From JACMJL01 sp963791805 (lineage in GTDB: Bacteria; Bacillota; Clostridia; Clostridiales; Clostridiaceae): DNA of 64,000 bases. A model generated the notes under the pieces. The model saw only the letters and a list, made by a program, of their open reading frames with translations. It made no database searches and had not been told where the DNA came from. The stretch is from NCBI GenBank assembly GCA_963791805.1, contig CAWBTU010000003.1, positions 496,001 to 560,000 of the forward strand, read 5' to 3'. Shown here one piece after another: positions 26,920 to 35,311 of the stretch (positions within the stretch are counted from its first letter, which is position 1; each line of letters begins with the position of its first letter). The translations under genes and the position numbers were made by a program.

Positions 26920-27096
26920 ATGTTTAATATAATTACTAAAAACTTTATGGGTGCAAACATTACTCTTGGAATTACTGGCCTTCCTGTTACTATCTCAGGT
27001 GAGGTTTTTGAGGCAGTGGACAATACAATAGGTATTAGGCAGGCTGGGGGTAATAAAATATATGTTGATGTGAAAATGATAGCATTTTTCTATTAG
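26920..27096 (+). CDS. 58-aa predicted Sm-like beta-barrel protein (family member 1)
   Basis: A short gene with AAAGGAGG 7 bases before ATG. The product is a chain of beta-strand-like segments: GANITLGITGLPVTISGEV, DNTIGIR, then NKIYVDV and MIAFFY. The pattern (strand, Gly-rich turn, GEV strand, IGI strand, YxDxxxIxxFY) resembles Sm-like or DUF2642-like barrels, but no family was recognised. It is identical at 49 of 58 positions to the protein at 32450. The gene is 116 bases ahead of a longer relative. No membrane helix or signal peptide. Confidence 0.75.
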   Translation: MFNIITKNFMGANITLGITGLPVTISGEVFEAVDNTIGIRQAGGNKIYVDVKMIAFFY

Positions 27097-27211
27097 ATGA
27101 ATTATTAAATAAGCTTTATTACATCACTTTATTTTATATAAGTTATAGTTTTTTGGAAATTAGCATGGAATCTTTTCCTTTGCTAATTTTTTAGATTTAA
27201 GGAGGAGTTAT

Positions 27212-27616
27212 ATGAAATATACAGATAATCAAAATAATACTTTTCAAGATTCAGAACAAGTGATTAAAAGCAGGCACAGAAAAACTGCTCATAGACGTGT
27301 TGATGATAGTGAAAGTTTAATTGATTTAGATTATGACATAAGAACTAGTAAAAATGATAGTCAACTTGAATTGCTTAAGTATGCTAAGAAGCAATCTCAA
27401 TTACAGGATGATTCTTCTAAAAAAAATAAAAAACATAATAGCCATATGCTTCAAGTCTTGAACTCTAGCTATCGAGGCTGCTTAGTGACTGTGCTAATTC
27501 AAGGTATTGGAGTGATATCAGGCGAGGTGGTATTTAATTTTGATAGTATACTGGCTTTAAAACATGAGAGTACTATTGTGTTTATTAACAGTGAAATGAT
27601 TGTGGCTTTCTACTGA
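27212..27616 (+). CDS. 134-aa protein: disordered N-terminus plus Sm-like barrel (family member 2)
   Basis: Residues 1-80 are very polar and charged (RHRKTAHRR, KKNKKHNSH) and look disordered. Residues 82-134 repeat the small-protein pattern: YRGCLVTVLIQG, VISGEVVFN, ILALKH, IVFINSEMIVAFY. The C-terminal 55 residues align with the protein at 32660 at most positions. The basic N-terminal part could bind nucleic acid or an anionic polymer, but nothing shows which. AGGAGG precedes ATG 27212. A hairpin follows. Confidence 0.75.
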   Translation: MKYTDNQNNTFQDSEQVIKSRHRKTAHRRVDDSESLIDLDYDIRTSKNDSQLELLKYAKKQSQLQDDSSKKNKKHNSHMLQVLNSSYRGCLVTVLIQGIGVISGEVVFNFDSILALKHESTIVFINSEMIVAFY

Positions 27617-27641
27617 CATATTATAGATATAGTGGAACAAG

Positions 27642-27671
27642 AGAGAGTGTACAGATTATTTTACACTCTCT
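27642..27671. terminator. hairpin between convergent genes
   Basis: A 10-bp perfect stem AGAGAGTGTA / TACACTCTCT with a 10-base loop lies between the small-protein pair and the convergent aconitase-X genes. There is no strong T-run, so termination may be weak. Confidence 0.5.
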
Positions 27672-27765
27672 AAATATTGAATTATTCAAACTTTTACCCG
27701 TTTTCTTGATTATCTTTTGAGATAAAATCAAATGATTTGCTACATATTCATACCTTAATTTCCTA

Positions 27766-28227
27766 TTACAATTTTGACTCATTACTTTTCACAATTATTG
27801 TTCCATCTTCTTTTATCTCAATTATTTGTCCATCTTGTACATATTTAAGGAACTCATCCCCAAGCTGATCAATTGCTATAATTCTTGTATTATTCCAAAC
27901 GTCGGAGAGTATAATTCCTGCTGCAGCAAGAGAATCTATGTGCTCTGAAAATAGCATTGCTACTGGTCCTATTCCTAACTGTGCAATATTTTGGAGTATC
28001 ATCCCTCCTGTTGTTGATCCTATAGTCTTCGGTAAACACATTACTTTACCTGTTAAATTTTTATTGTATAGATCTTTGTTATTTTGATCAGAACATATAA
28101 CTTTTTTTGCTTTTTTAAGAGCACTCTTTTGAAAGGATGCAAGTGTGTTTACACCCTGGTGACTTACTACACACTCACCACTAACATTTCCACCTAAAAT
28201 AACCCTTCCTTTAAATGTCTTCCCCAT
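27766..28227 (-). CDS. aconitase X swivel (small) subunit
   Basis: A 153-residue subunit matching the DUF126/AcnX swivel domain: the start KGRVILGGNVSGE and the active-site loop GSTTGGMIL are typical. It pairs with the catalytic subunit encoded immediately upstream, whose TAA overlaps its ATG by one base. Characterised bacterial AcnX enzymes dehydrate cis-3-hydroxy-L-proline, and archaeal ones dehydrate mevalonate 5-phosphate. No proline-catabolism or mevalonate genes are adjacent, so the substrate is open. Confidence 0.88.
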   Translation of the reverse strand: MGKTFKGRVILGGNVSGECVVSHQGVNTLASFQKSALKKAKKVICSDQNNKDLYNKNLTGKVMCLPKTIGSTTGGMILQNIAQLGIGPVAMLFSEHIDSLAAAGIILSDVWNNTRIIAIDQLGDEFLKYVQDGQIIEIKEDGTIIVKSNESKL

Positions 28228-29516
28228 TATATTCTCCCCCTAACTATTATTCTCAATATTTCCTCATCCACAAAATATCTTGCAGTTGTATATGTTCTTA
28301 ATTTATTAGAGTTTGTTATAACAGGTTTTCTTGAACATAACGGATTATTCATATACATTAGTGGACAAATTGATGTCAAATTTGCACCCATATCCTTTAA
28401 CTTTTTATATTTTTCCTTGTCCTTTTCAAACTCCTGTGCAACATCTGGCGCGGAGCATAAAATAGTATTTATAGCTAACTTACTTTTTCCTTCAGTCTTT
28501 AATGCTTCTGAAATTTTCTCTGTCCAATCATACAATTGATTTAAAGTAAGTTGTGGGCAACCAATAAAGCATATTTTAGGCTTTGCATCTTTGTCTTTCC
28601 AAAGCATCGGATAAGACTTTATTGTTCTTTCTATCTCTTTATCGTCAATAACATATGTTTTATAATCCTCTAGGAGAAGTTCTCTCTTTTGTTCTACAGC
28701 CTCAGGAGTTATACCCTCAACATGATAGAGCCCTACTGAACCATTTGATGCACTTGCCGCCCCCATATCCTTAAGATAGCCAATGGTATCATCATCAATA
28801 CCATTGCCAATGTACTTGTCTAATCCCACTATATATGGAACATCCTCAACTACCTTAATTCCAATAGCACTTCCTAAAATCTGTGCCTCCGGTAGCTTTG
28901 AAGTCTTCACTTCTATTAACCACTTTGCCTTCCTTCCCTCATTAGTTAGAAGACCAAATTCTGGAACTTTCCCAACAATTCCTCCAAGAAGCTCAATAAC
29001 TCCTGAATTTCTGTTTGACCTTGCACCTAATACTGAATTTGCAAAAACTACAGCAGACGATTCCGCCCATGATAATATTTCGCCTTTTTTAGGAACATTT
29101 CCTACCTGTGGCAGATAGCATGTACAAGTAAAAGACTCTTTGTCCTTAAGCCCTACCTTCTCAAGCTGTGCCTCATATTCCTTTTGTTTTCCGTACATAA
29201 TTTTGAATACAATTTTTTCCGCTATACTACATTTCACATTTTCATAGTCAATAGGTCTTGGATCCACTGTAAATTGTTTTTCTGTGACAAGCCCACTCGC
29301 AATGAGTTCATCCATCATCTCAAACACAGTCTTTAACATAGGAATTCCAAAGGATGTTACGAGATGAACTGGCCCATCAATCGGTACTAGTCTTTTAGCT
29401 CCAAAAGTTTCTCCATATAATACTATAGATTTCATTGCCTTTTGAAGTGTTGGTCCTTGTTTTCCCTCTAAAATATCCATCTCTTCAGTATTAAGTTCCA
29501 TTTTATAATCAGTCAT
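28227..29516 (-). CDS. aconitase X catalytic (large) subunit
   Basis: A 429-residue DUF521/AcnX catalytic subunit. The N-terminus (LNTEEMDILEGKQG, then AMKSIVLYGE) and the Fe-S cysteine contexts FIGCPQLT and PLCSRKPVI are those of the family. Length fits the split bacterial form, in which large and small parts are separate genes. It starts at ATG 29516 with a GGGGGC-type site. A lone two-gene operon beside a transporter suggests a catabolic dehydratase, but this is not proven. Confidence 0.88.
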   Translation of the reverse strand: MTDYKMELNTEEMDILEGKQGPTLQKAMKSIVLYGETFGAKRLVPIDGPVHLVTSFGIPMLKTVFEMMDELIASGLVTEKQFTVDPRPIDYENVKCSIAEKIVFKIMYGKQKEYEAQLEKVGLKDKESFTCTCYLPQVGNVPKKGEILSWAESSAVVFANSVLGARSNRNSGVIELLGGIVGKVPEFGLLTNEGRKAKWLIEVKTSKLPEAQILGSAIGIKVVEDVPYIVGLDKYIGNGIDDDTIGYLKDMGAASASNGSVGLYHVEGITPEAVEQKRELLLEDYKTYVIDDKEIERTIKSYPMLWKDKDAKPKICFIGCPQLTLNQLYDWTEKISEALKTEGKSKLAINTILCSAPDVAQEFEKDKEKYKKLKDMGANLTSICPLMYMNNPLCSRKPVITNSNKLRTYTTARYFVDEEILRIIVRGRI

Positions 29517-29902
29517 TGAATTGCCCCCTTAATATTAGTAACCTATTTGTTATTTTGCGTACCCTTCTTAATATTAAATCATTTTACTAATACTTTATTC
29601 TATAAAAATTTTTCTTATCCTTTAGAATTTGTAGAAAAAGTAAAAATCTCCTCAGTCTTAAACTAGTAACAATTATAAAATCCTCACATATTATATACCA
29701 CAAAAATAATATATTTATGTTGAGAATTCTTACTGATGATTATAAATGGGAGTTAATAAAGATAAATAAACTCTGTAAATCACGGACCTTCTATATTATC
29801 CCCCTTGCAAGAGTTAAAATGCTTGGGGGGAATTTTTTGATTTTTATTTGAATTCTCTTCATATGTATTTAGTCGAAATGCTGTCATAAGGAGGTACATG
29901 AT
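29517..29902. other. intergenic leader region with terminator-like hairpin
   Basis: The 386 bp separate divergent genes. At about 29799-29840, CCCCTTGCA and TGCTTGGGG form an imperfect stem followed by AATTTTTTG on the plus strand, about 65 bases before the gene at 29903. A terminator in a 5' leader suggests attenuation, but no riboswitch class was recognised. A 44-codon frame overlaps it without a ribosome site. Confidence 0.4.
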
Positions 29903-30301
29903 ATGTTTATTACCATAATTATAGCTTTAGCAACTTATACTGCCATGATGGTTTCAAATAAGCTTAGAAACCCTGTTGCAATAATTGGTACAGTTATCAT
30001 GTTAGTATATTGCATAGTAGGTAGTGTATTTCCTTTAGATAAATTCTTTCAGAAGTTTCCTATAAAAATAGCAATCTTGATATTTATTCCTTGCACAATT
30101 TATCTTATAGGTCTAGCAGTTTATAAACCAATAGAAATTAAACATTCCTTAAAAAATAAAAATAGAAGGAACCTAATGCCTGGTCCTCCATTGCCGCCTG
30201 TGCATCCTCCTATACCAAAACCGCCACCACCACATATAGTTAAATCTAGTCAACTACACAATGATATACTGCAGAAAAATTCAGATAAAGGTGGTGAATG
30301 A
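29903..30301 (+). CDS. small membrane protein with proline-rich tail
   Basis: A 132-residue protein. Three hydrophobic helices (about 2-18, 24-44 and 53-75) are followed by a basic patch (KNKNRRN) and a proline-rich tail (PGPPLPPVHPPIPKPPPPH, about 92-112). It is translationally coupled to the next gene (ATGA overlap), so it probably works with that transporter. AGGAGG stands before ATG 29903. I do not recognise a family; the tail might mediate protein contacts. Confidence 0.7.
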   Translation: MFITIIIALATYTAMMVSNKLRNPVAIIGTVIMLVYCIVGSVFPLDKFFQKFPIKIAILIFIPCTIYLIGLAVYKPIEIKHSLKNKNRRNLMPGPPLPPVHPPIPKPPPPHIVKSSQLHNDILQKNSDKGGE

Positions 30302-31665
30302 GCTTTATGCTGGATTTAAAAATGTTGATTACTGTTTTAGTATTTATTATAACAATGATAATTATTTTCGTTAGACCAAAAGGAATAAATGAAGCATACC
30401 CTGCTACTGTTGGCGCTATTTTAATATTTTGTACAGGTGTTGTCACCTATTCAAACGTAATTGATATTATAGATAAAATAAGTGGCGCTTCTATAACTAT
30501 TATTGCAACTATTGTTATGGCTGTAATTTTAGAAAGTTTCGGTTTCTTTCATTGGTCAGCCTCTAGAATAACAGAACTGGCCAATGGTTCAGGTTACAAA
30601 CTGTATTGGTGTATTCAATTATTATGCTTTGTTATGACGTTACTCTTTAATAATGATGGCAGTATTATGATTACTACGCCTATCCTTATACTGTTGCTAC
30701 GGAATTTAAAGTTACCAATTAAAGAACAACTGCCTTATTTATTAAGTGGAGCATTAATCGCAACGGGCTCAAGTACTCCTATAGGCGTTAGTAATATAAC
30801 AAATTTAATTGCATTAAAAATTGTTCATATGACTCTATTCGATCATACAAAAATGATGTTTGTACCAGGTACCTTGGGCTTGATATTTATGTCATCTTTA
30901 ATGTTTATAGTGCTAAAAAAAAGACTTCCTCGTACCTTACCAGCACAAGCATCTGATCTTGAAGAATCTTTTTTTACAAATCAATTTAAACCACTAAGAG
31001 GAAATCTTTCTTTTAATACAAAACAAAATAGGACAAGTTTTATGATAAGGATTCTAGCTTTTGTATTTTTAATACGTTATCTAATATTTGTTGCATCTTA
31101 CTTGAATCTTCCCTTCCAACTTGTTGCAATATTAGGTTCCTGTGTTTTACTAACTTGGAGGTGGTATTATCTACGAACAAACCCTATTGATATCATAAAG
31201 AAAACTCCTTGGTATATATTACTCTTTGCGTTTTCTATGTATGTAATAATTTATGGTCTTAATAATCTTGGATTAACAACTTTTTTAGTGAAATTGTGCA
31301 ACCCCATTGTCAATCAAGATTTATTCAGTGCAAGTTTTACCATGGGTGCTTTAGTTTCAATTTTATCAAATATTTTTAACAATCATCCTGCATTAATGAT
31401 TGGTACTTTAACATTAACAAAAATGGGCTTAGATCCAATAACAATGAAAACTATTTATCTTTCTTCTATTGTTGGTAGTGATATAGGGTCTCTACTTCTT
31501 CCTATTGGAACATTAGCCTCTTTGATGTGGATGTATATTTTAAAAACAAATAAAATTAAAATATCTTGGAAGGATTACATCAAAGTAACTATTATAGTAA
31601 TTCCATTAACAGTAATATTTACTTTGTCCTTCTTGTACTTTTGGATGAAAACTGTATTTGCCTAG
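30298..31665 (+). CDS. ArsB/NhaD-like ion transporter
   Basis: A 455-residue polytopic protein with about 11-12 helices. Two half-transporter motifs are visible, NNDGSIMITTPI and SNIFNNHPALMIG. These resemble the Asn/Asp-rich hairpins of the ion-transporter superfamily (ArsB, NhaD, CitMHS). The GSSTPIGVSNITN motif supports this. Substrate could be arsenite, sodium/proton or an organic acid; the absence of arsR/arsC nearby argues against arsenite. If coupled with aconitase X, an organic or hydroxy acid is possible. A terminator follows. Confidence 0.8.
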   Translation: MSFMLDLKMLITVLVFIITMIIIFVRPKGINEAYPATVGAILIFCTGVVTYSNVIDIIDKISGASITIIATIVMAVILESFGFFHWSASRITELANGSGYKLYWCIQLLCFVMTLLFNNDGSIMITTPILILLLRNLKLPIKEQLPYLLSGALIATGSSTPIGVSNITNLIALKIVHMTLFDHTKMMFVPGTLGLIFMSSLMFIVLKKRLPRTLPAQASDLEESFFTNQFKPLRGNLSFNTKQNRTSFMIRILAFVFLIRYLIFVASYLNLPFQLVAILGSCVLLTWRWYYLRTNPIDIIKKTPWYILLFAFSMYVIIYGLNNLGLTTFLVKLCNPIVNQDLFSASFTMGALVSILSNIFNNHPALMIGTLTLTKMGLDPITMKTIYLSSIVGSDIGSLLLPIGTLASLMWMYILKTNKIKISWKDYIKVTIIVIPLTVIFTLSFLYFWMKTVFA

Positions 31666-31718
31666 AACTATTCAACGATAAATACGCACATTTTATATCT
31701 TTTTTAATATAATGTACT

Positions 31719-31741
31719 AGGTAAAACAGTTTACCTTTTTA
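31719..31741 (+). terminator. intrinsic terminator after ArsB-like gene
   Basis: A perfect 7-bp stem AGGTAAA / TTTACCT with a 4-base loop is followed by TTTTT. It separates the transporter pair from the downstream small-protein genes. Confidence 0.75.
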
Positions 31742-31787
31742 CTAGCTAACAAAACAACATGTACTCAACCCTATAGGAGGTGCTCAA

Positions 31788-32204
31788 ATGAGTTCAACGG
31801 ATTCTAGTAAGAGCGTTTTACAAAGCGTAGCAAACCCAGTGAAAGCACTAACAGAATTAAACGGCTTTGATGATATCGGTTCACTAAAAAATGTATTTAC
31901 TCCTATCAAAGAACTATCGACTTTAAATGGGTTTAATGATATTGGTGCTCTTAAAGATATCTTCAACCCTATTAAAGATAATTTAATTGTTGATAAATTC
32001 AACAATCCAAATAGTAATTCTTCAAGTGATAGCAGCTCATCAGAGAGCGGAAATGACTCAAAAAGCGAAAATAGTTCTAGTGATAGTGAATCTTCTGGAA
32101 ATAAGGAAACTTCAGCCGATAGAGAGACTAGTCCTTCTGATAAGTCTACTGAAAATAATAGAAAGTATTCGCATGATGATAATTGGGATAACAGAGGTCA
32201 TTAA
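31788..32204 (+). CDS. 138-aa repeat protein with serine-rich acidic tail
   Basis: An unrecognised protein with two parts. Residues about 16-68 hold three copies of a roughly 22-residue repeat of form NPIKxLxxLNGFxDIGxLKxIF, the third truncated. Residues 72-138 are low-complexity Ser/Asp/Glu/Asn (SSSDSSSSESG), ending KYSHDDNWDNRGH. No signal peptide or membrane helix. AGGAGG lies before ATG 31788. It opens a four-gene unit with three barrel-family proteins. The composition recalls surface, coat or matrix proteins, but I infer no function. Confidence 0.65.
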   Translation: MSSTDSSKSVLQSVANPVKALTELNGFDDIGSLKNVFTPIKELSTLNGFNDIGALKDIFNPIKDNLIVDKFNNPNSNSSSDSSSSESGNDSKSENSSSDSESSGNKETSADRETSPSDKSTENNRKYSHDDNWDNRGH

Positions 32205-32224
32205 AAAGAGGGAGATGAGTTTAA

Positions 32225-32404
32225 TTGTTAGATCAAATAACTAAGAATTTAAAGGGCGCAAATGTAACAATAGGTGTTACTGGACTACCTATTACTTTTA
32301 GTGGTGAAGTCATAAGCTCAAGTGACTCTACTGTAATTGGACTTAAAACTGCTGATGGTATAAAGGTTTATTTTAATCCAGATTTAATAGCATTTATTTA
32401 CTAG
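32225..32404 (+). CDS. 59-aa predicted Sm-like beta-barrel protein (family member 3)
   Basis: Starts at TTG 32225 with GAGGGAGATG upstream. The product shows the same pattern as the other members: KGANVTIGVTGLPITFSGEV, STVIGLK, IKVYFNPDLIAFIY. It is more diverged from the 58-aa pair, with one extra residue in the central loop. Missed by simple gene-finding because of its TTG start and length. It lies 20 bases after the repeat protein and 45 before the next member, so they are co-transcribed. Confidence 0.72.
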   Translation: MLDQITKNLKGANVTIGVTGLPITFSGEVISSSDSTVIGLKTADGIKVYFNPDLIAFIY

Positions 32405-32449
32405 TGGCTAAAATATATAAAATCTTAAGAGTTGAAAGGAGAATACTAT

Positions 32450-32626
32450 ATGTTTGATATAATTACAAAGGAGTTTATGGGATCCAACATTACACTAGGC
32501 ATAACAGGCTTACCCGTAACAATTTCTGGTGAAGTTGTTGAAGTTGCTGACAATACTATAGGAATTAGACAAACTGGTGGTAATAAAATATATATAGATG
32601 TAAGTATGATAGCTTTTTTCTACTAA
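32450..32626 (+). CDS. 58-aa predicted Sm-like beta-barrel protein (family member 4)
   Basis: ATG 32450 has AAAGGAG well placed. It is identical to the protein at 26920 at 49 of 58 positions, the clearest sign that the two blocks arose by duplication. Conserved parts are NITLGITGLPVTISGEV, DNTIGIRQ and MIAFFY; differences are mainly conservative or surface-like. An upstream in-frame ATG (32432) overlaps the ribosome site and is unlikely to be used. Confidence 0.78.
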   Translation: MFDIITKEFMGSNITLGITGLPVTISGEVVEVADNTIGIRQTGGNKIYIDVSMIAFFY

Positions 32627-32659
32627 TTAATTATACCCCTACGGTTAGGAGGAATGCTT

Positions 32660-33097
32660 ATGAAATCTAAGTATTCAAGTAAAAACAATTTCGAAGGAAC
32701 TGTACATTCTATAAAAAACAATAAGGAACTGGTTAATTTATTAAATGAAAACGCTACCCAAGCAGAACAGATAGTCCCTGAGGATACTCTTGTTACCAAT
32801 ACTGAATTAGTAGATAGTGATCCCGTTATTAAAGAAGTGCCTATAACCACCGAAAAAAGTATTAAAAAAGAATCAAAGCAGAAGGATATTTCTTTAAAAA
32901 ATAATAAAAGTGATACCCGCTCACTAATAAATCTTCTAAATTCAAAATATAAAGGGTGTACTGTAACAGTTTTGTTAAAAGGCGTTCCTGGCTTTATTAC
33001 TGGTGAAGTAGTTTTAAATCAAGATGGAGTAATAGCCTTGAAACATGAGCATATAATTGTATATATTAACAATCAAGTAATATCTGTTTTTTATTGA
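32660..33097 (+). CDS. 145-aa protein: disordered N-terminus plus Sm-like barrel (family member 5)
   Basis: The counterpart of the 134-aa protein. A polar, Lys-rich N-terminal region of about 90 residues is followed by the barrel: YKGCTVTVLLKGVPGFITGEVV, GVIALKH, IIVYINNQVISVFY. ATG 32660 is chosen because AGGAGG is too close to the ATG at 32654. The pairing short-barrel then long-barrel is the same as at 26.9-27.6 kb. A strong terminator follows. Confidence 0.78.
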   Translation: MKSKYSSKNNFEGTVHSIKNNKELVNLLNENATQAEQIVPEDTLVTNTELVDSDPVIKEVPITTEKSIKKESKQKDISLKNNKSDTRSLINLLNSKYKGCTVTVLLKGVPGFITGEVVLNQDGVIALKHEHIIVYINNQVISVFY

Positions 33098-33104
33098 TTA
33101 TTAA

Positions 33105-33142
33105 AAGACAAAAGACAGCCCTGTTGTGCCGCCTTTTGTCTT
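33105..33142. terminator. bidirectional terminator after the small-protein cluster
   Basis: A perfect 10-bp stem AAGACAAAAG / CTTTTGTCTT encloses an 18-base GC-rich loop, followed by ATTATAG. It lies between the plus-strand cluster and the minus-strand tRNA gene. Confidence 0.75.
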
Positions 33143-33157
33143 ATTATAGTATACTAT

Positions 33158-33233
33158 TGGAGCTGGAAAAGGGAATCGAACCCATGACCTATGCATTACG
33201 AGTGCATTGCTCTACCGTCTGAGCTATTCCAGC
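33158..33233 (-). tRNA. tRNA-Thr (anticodon CGT)
   Basis: Read on the minus strand, a 7-bp acceptor stem GCTGGAA / TTCCAGC followed by TCCA encloses a D-arm (AGCTCAGACGGTAGAGC), an anticodon stem ATGCA/TGCAT with loop CTCGTAA, and a T-arm with GGTTCGATTCC. The 76 bases include an encoded CCA. Anticodon CGT reads ACG threonine codons. Confidence 0.96.
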
Positions 33234-33292
33234 AAATGCGATTGCTGACTCCTAAATTTTACCTCTAGGTTGAAATCCTGTCAATATGGATT

Positions 33293-35299
33293 TTATGGGT
33301 ATATATGTGTTTTTAAAACATCTATAAATGTTTCAATATTTATAGGTTTGGCTATATAATCATCCATTCCAGCTGCAATGCATTTCTCTCGATCTCCACC
33401 CATAGCATATGCTGTAAGTGCTATTATTATAGTATGCTTATTATATAGCTTATCTAAGTCCCTTATTTTTTGTGTCGCCTCGAAGCCATTAAGTATCGGC
33501 ATCTGAACATCCATTAAAATGATGTCATAATCTCCAGCTTTATACTTTTCAACTGCTTCTCGTCCATCTTCAGCAGTATCTATATCAAAGGAATACATTT
33601 TCATTAATCTCTGAACAAAAATACGGCTAATTTTATTATCTTCTGCTAAAAGTATCTTTTTATTCTTAAATAGCTGAATACCTTCTATACTTTGTGAGAT
33701 CTCCACATTGTTACTTTTATCCTGCTCCCCTATTTTTTCAAAAGGAACTTCAAAACAAAATTCACTGCCTAAACCATAGCAACTTTCAAAGGAAATCGTT
33801 CCCCCCATCATTTCTACTAATCTTTTAGATACTGCTAAGCCAAGCCCAGTACCACCATATTTTTTAGTATAAGATTCATCACCCTGAGTGAAATTATTAA
33901 AAAGTTTGCCTTTTATTTCCTCGGAAATACCAATTCCAGAATCTTTAATTAAAAATCTTAGCCTTACTTTTGTTTTACCGTCCATCACTTGAGTCACTTT
34001 TAGTTTCACAAATCCTCTTTCAGTAAACTTAATTGCATTACCACATAAATTGTTTATTATTCTAAGAAGTTTTTCTTCATCACCTTTTAATTTATTAGGT
34101 ATTCCATCATCTATATCATAAGCAAATTCAATTTGTTTCTGCTCTGCTAATATATTGTACATATTAATGCCATTTTGCATACACTGTCTAAAATCAAATT
34201 TCTCATTACTTAGCATTGTCTTTCCCGCTTCAATTTTTGATAAATCTAAAATATCATTAATTATATCCAATAGCTTTTCTGAAGATATTTTAATCATATC
34301 TAAATATGTTTTCTGCTCCTCATTTATCTCAGTCATTCCAAGTAATGATGTCATTCCGAGGATTCCATTCATTGGTGTTCTTATTTCATGACTCATATTA
34401 GCAAGAAACATTGATTTAGCTTTATTCGCTATATCAGCATTCTCTTTTGCTCGAATTAACTCTTCTTCTTTTCTTTTCTTTTCAGTAATATCTCTAATTA
34501 CAGTAATTTGCCTTGTAACTTCTCCGTTGTCATCCAATAGGGATCTTACATAGATTTCTACTGGAAATATTTCTCCATCTTTTTTTTTCATTCGCATTTC
34601 TGCTAAATAATAACCAAATGATTGACAATTTTTATCTTTTTCAACATCATACCTTTTATAGGCCTCCTTGTTAATAAAAAACAATTCAGCGCTGCTTCCC
34701 AGAACTTCTGACTTAGAATATCCAAGCATTTTTTCAGCTACCACATTTGTATCTAAAACAATTTTACTTTCAGAATCAAAAATAAATATTCCTTCATTTA
34801 AGCTTGAAAAAATATTTTCTAATAAACTTTTAGATTCTTTTTCACTCTTATAAAAATCTTCTTTAAGATTGATTAGCTTATCTTCAAGAATTCTGTTTAT
34901 ATTTCTTTCTTTCTCAATACTAGACAAATATACATTTATTCTATTTAGCAATAGATATTCATCAATAGGTTTAGTAAGATAGTCTACAGCACCTATTTTA
35001 AAGCCCCTTTTCTTAAACTCCTCTGAAACATATGAAGCCGTAAGAAAAATAATAGGAATCTGACTTGTCCTTTTTCTTTTTTTAATAATCTCTGCCGTTT
35101 CAAACCCATTAAGTCCGTTCATTTGGACATCTAGAACAATTAAATCTACAGTATTATCCAAAAGTATTTTAAGCGCTTCTTCCCCAGAGTTTGCTTTTAG
35201 AACGCTAGCATTAATATTTTCTTCTATAAGGGTTTGGAGGGAAAATAGATTATTGGGGTTGTCATCAACTATAAGTACTTCAAAAATATTATTATTCAT
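33293..35299 (-). CDS. hybrid kinase: REC-PAS-HisKA-HATPase-REC
   Basis: A 668-residue cytoplasmic phosphorelay protein. An N-terminal receiver (1-120, phospho-acceptor in LIVLDVQMNG) is followed by a PAS/PAC sensor (about 155-275), HisKA (MSHEIRTPMNGIL), ATPase (NNLCGNAIKFT, GTGLGLAVSKRL) and a C-terminal receiver (about 548-668, IILMDVQMPI and Lys in YIAKPI). No membrane helix. Being downstream in the operon, its N-terminal receiver can accept phosphate from the first hybrid kinase. No effector gene follows, so the output must be encoded elsewhere. Confidence 0.9.
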   Translation of the reverse strand: MNNNIFEVLIVDDNPNNLFSLQTLIEENINASVLKANSGEEALKILLDNTVDLIVLDVQMNGLNGFETAEIIKKRKRTSQIPIIFLTASYVSEEFKKRGFKIGAVDYLTKPIDEYLLLNRINVYLSSIEKERNINRILEDKLINLKEDFYKSEKESKSLLENIFSSLNEGIFIFDSESKIVLDTNVVAEKMLGYSKSEVLGSSAELFFINKEAYKRYDVEKDKNCQSFGYYLAEMRMKKKDGEIFPVEIYVRSLLDDNGEVTRQITVIRDITEKKRKEEELIRAKENADIANKAKSMFLANMSHEIRTPMNGILGMTSLLGMTEINEEQKTYLDMIKISSEKLLDIINDILDLSKIEAGKTMLSNEKFDFRQCMQNGINMYNILAEQKQIEFAYDIDDGIPNKLKGDEEKLLRIINNLCGNAIKFTERGFVKLKVTQVMDGKTKVRLRFLIKDSGIGISEEIKGKLFNNFTQGDESYTKKYGGTGLGLAVSKRLVEMMGGTISFESCYGLGSEFCFEVPFEKIGEQDKSNNVEISQSIEGIQLFKNKKILLAEDNKISRIFVQRLMKMYSFDIDTAEDGREAVEKYKAGDYDIILMDVQMPILNGFEATQKIRDLDKLYNKHTIIIALTAYAMGGDREKCIAAGMDDYIAKPINIETFIDVLKTHIYP

Positions 35300-35311
35300 A
35301 GTTATCCTCCT

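Noticed and set aside
29717..29851. 44-codon open frame in the leader before the ArsB-like operon
   Set aside because: No ribosome site, overlaps the terminator-like hairpin, and no protein-like pattern.
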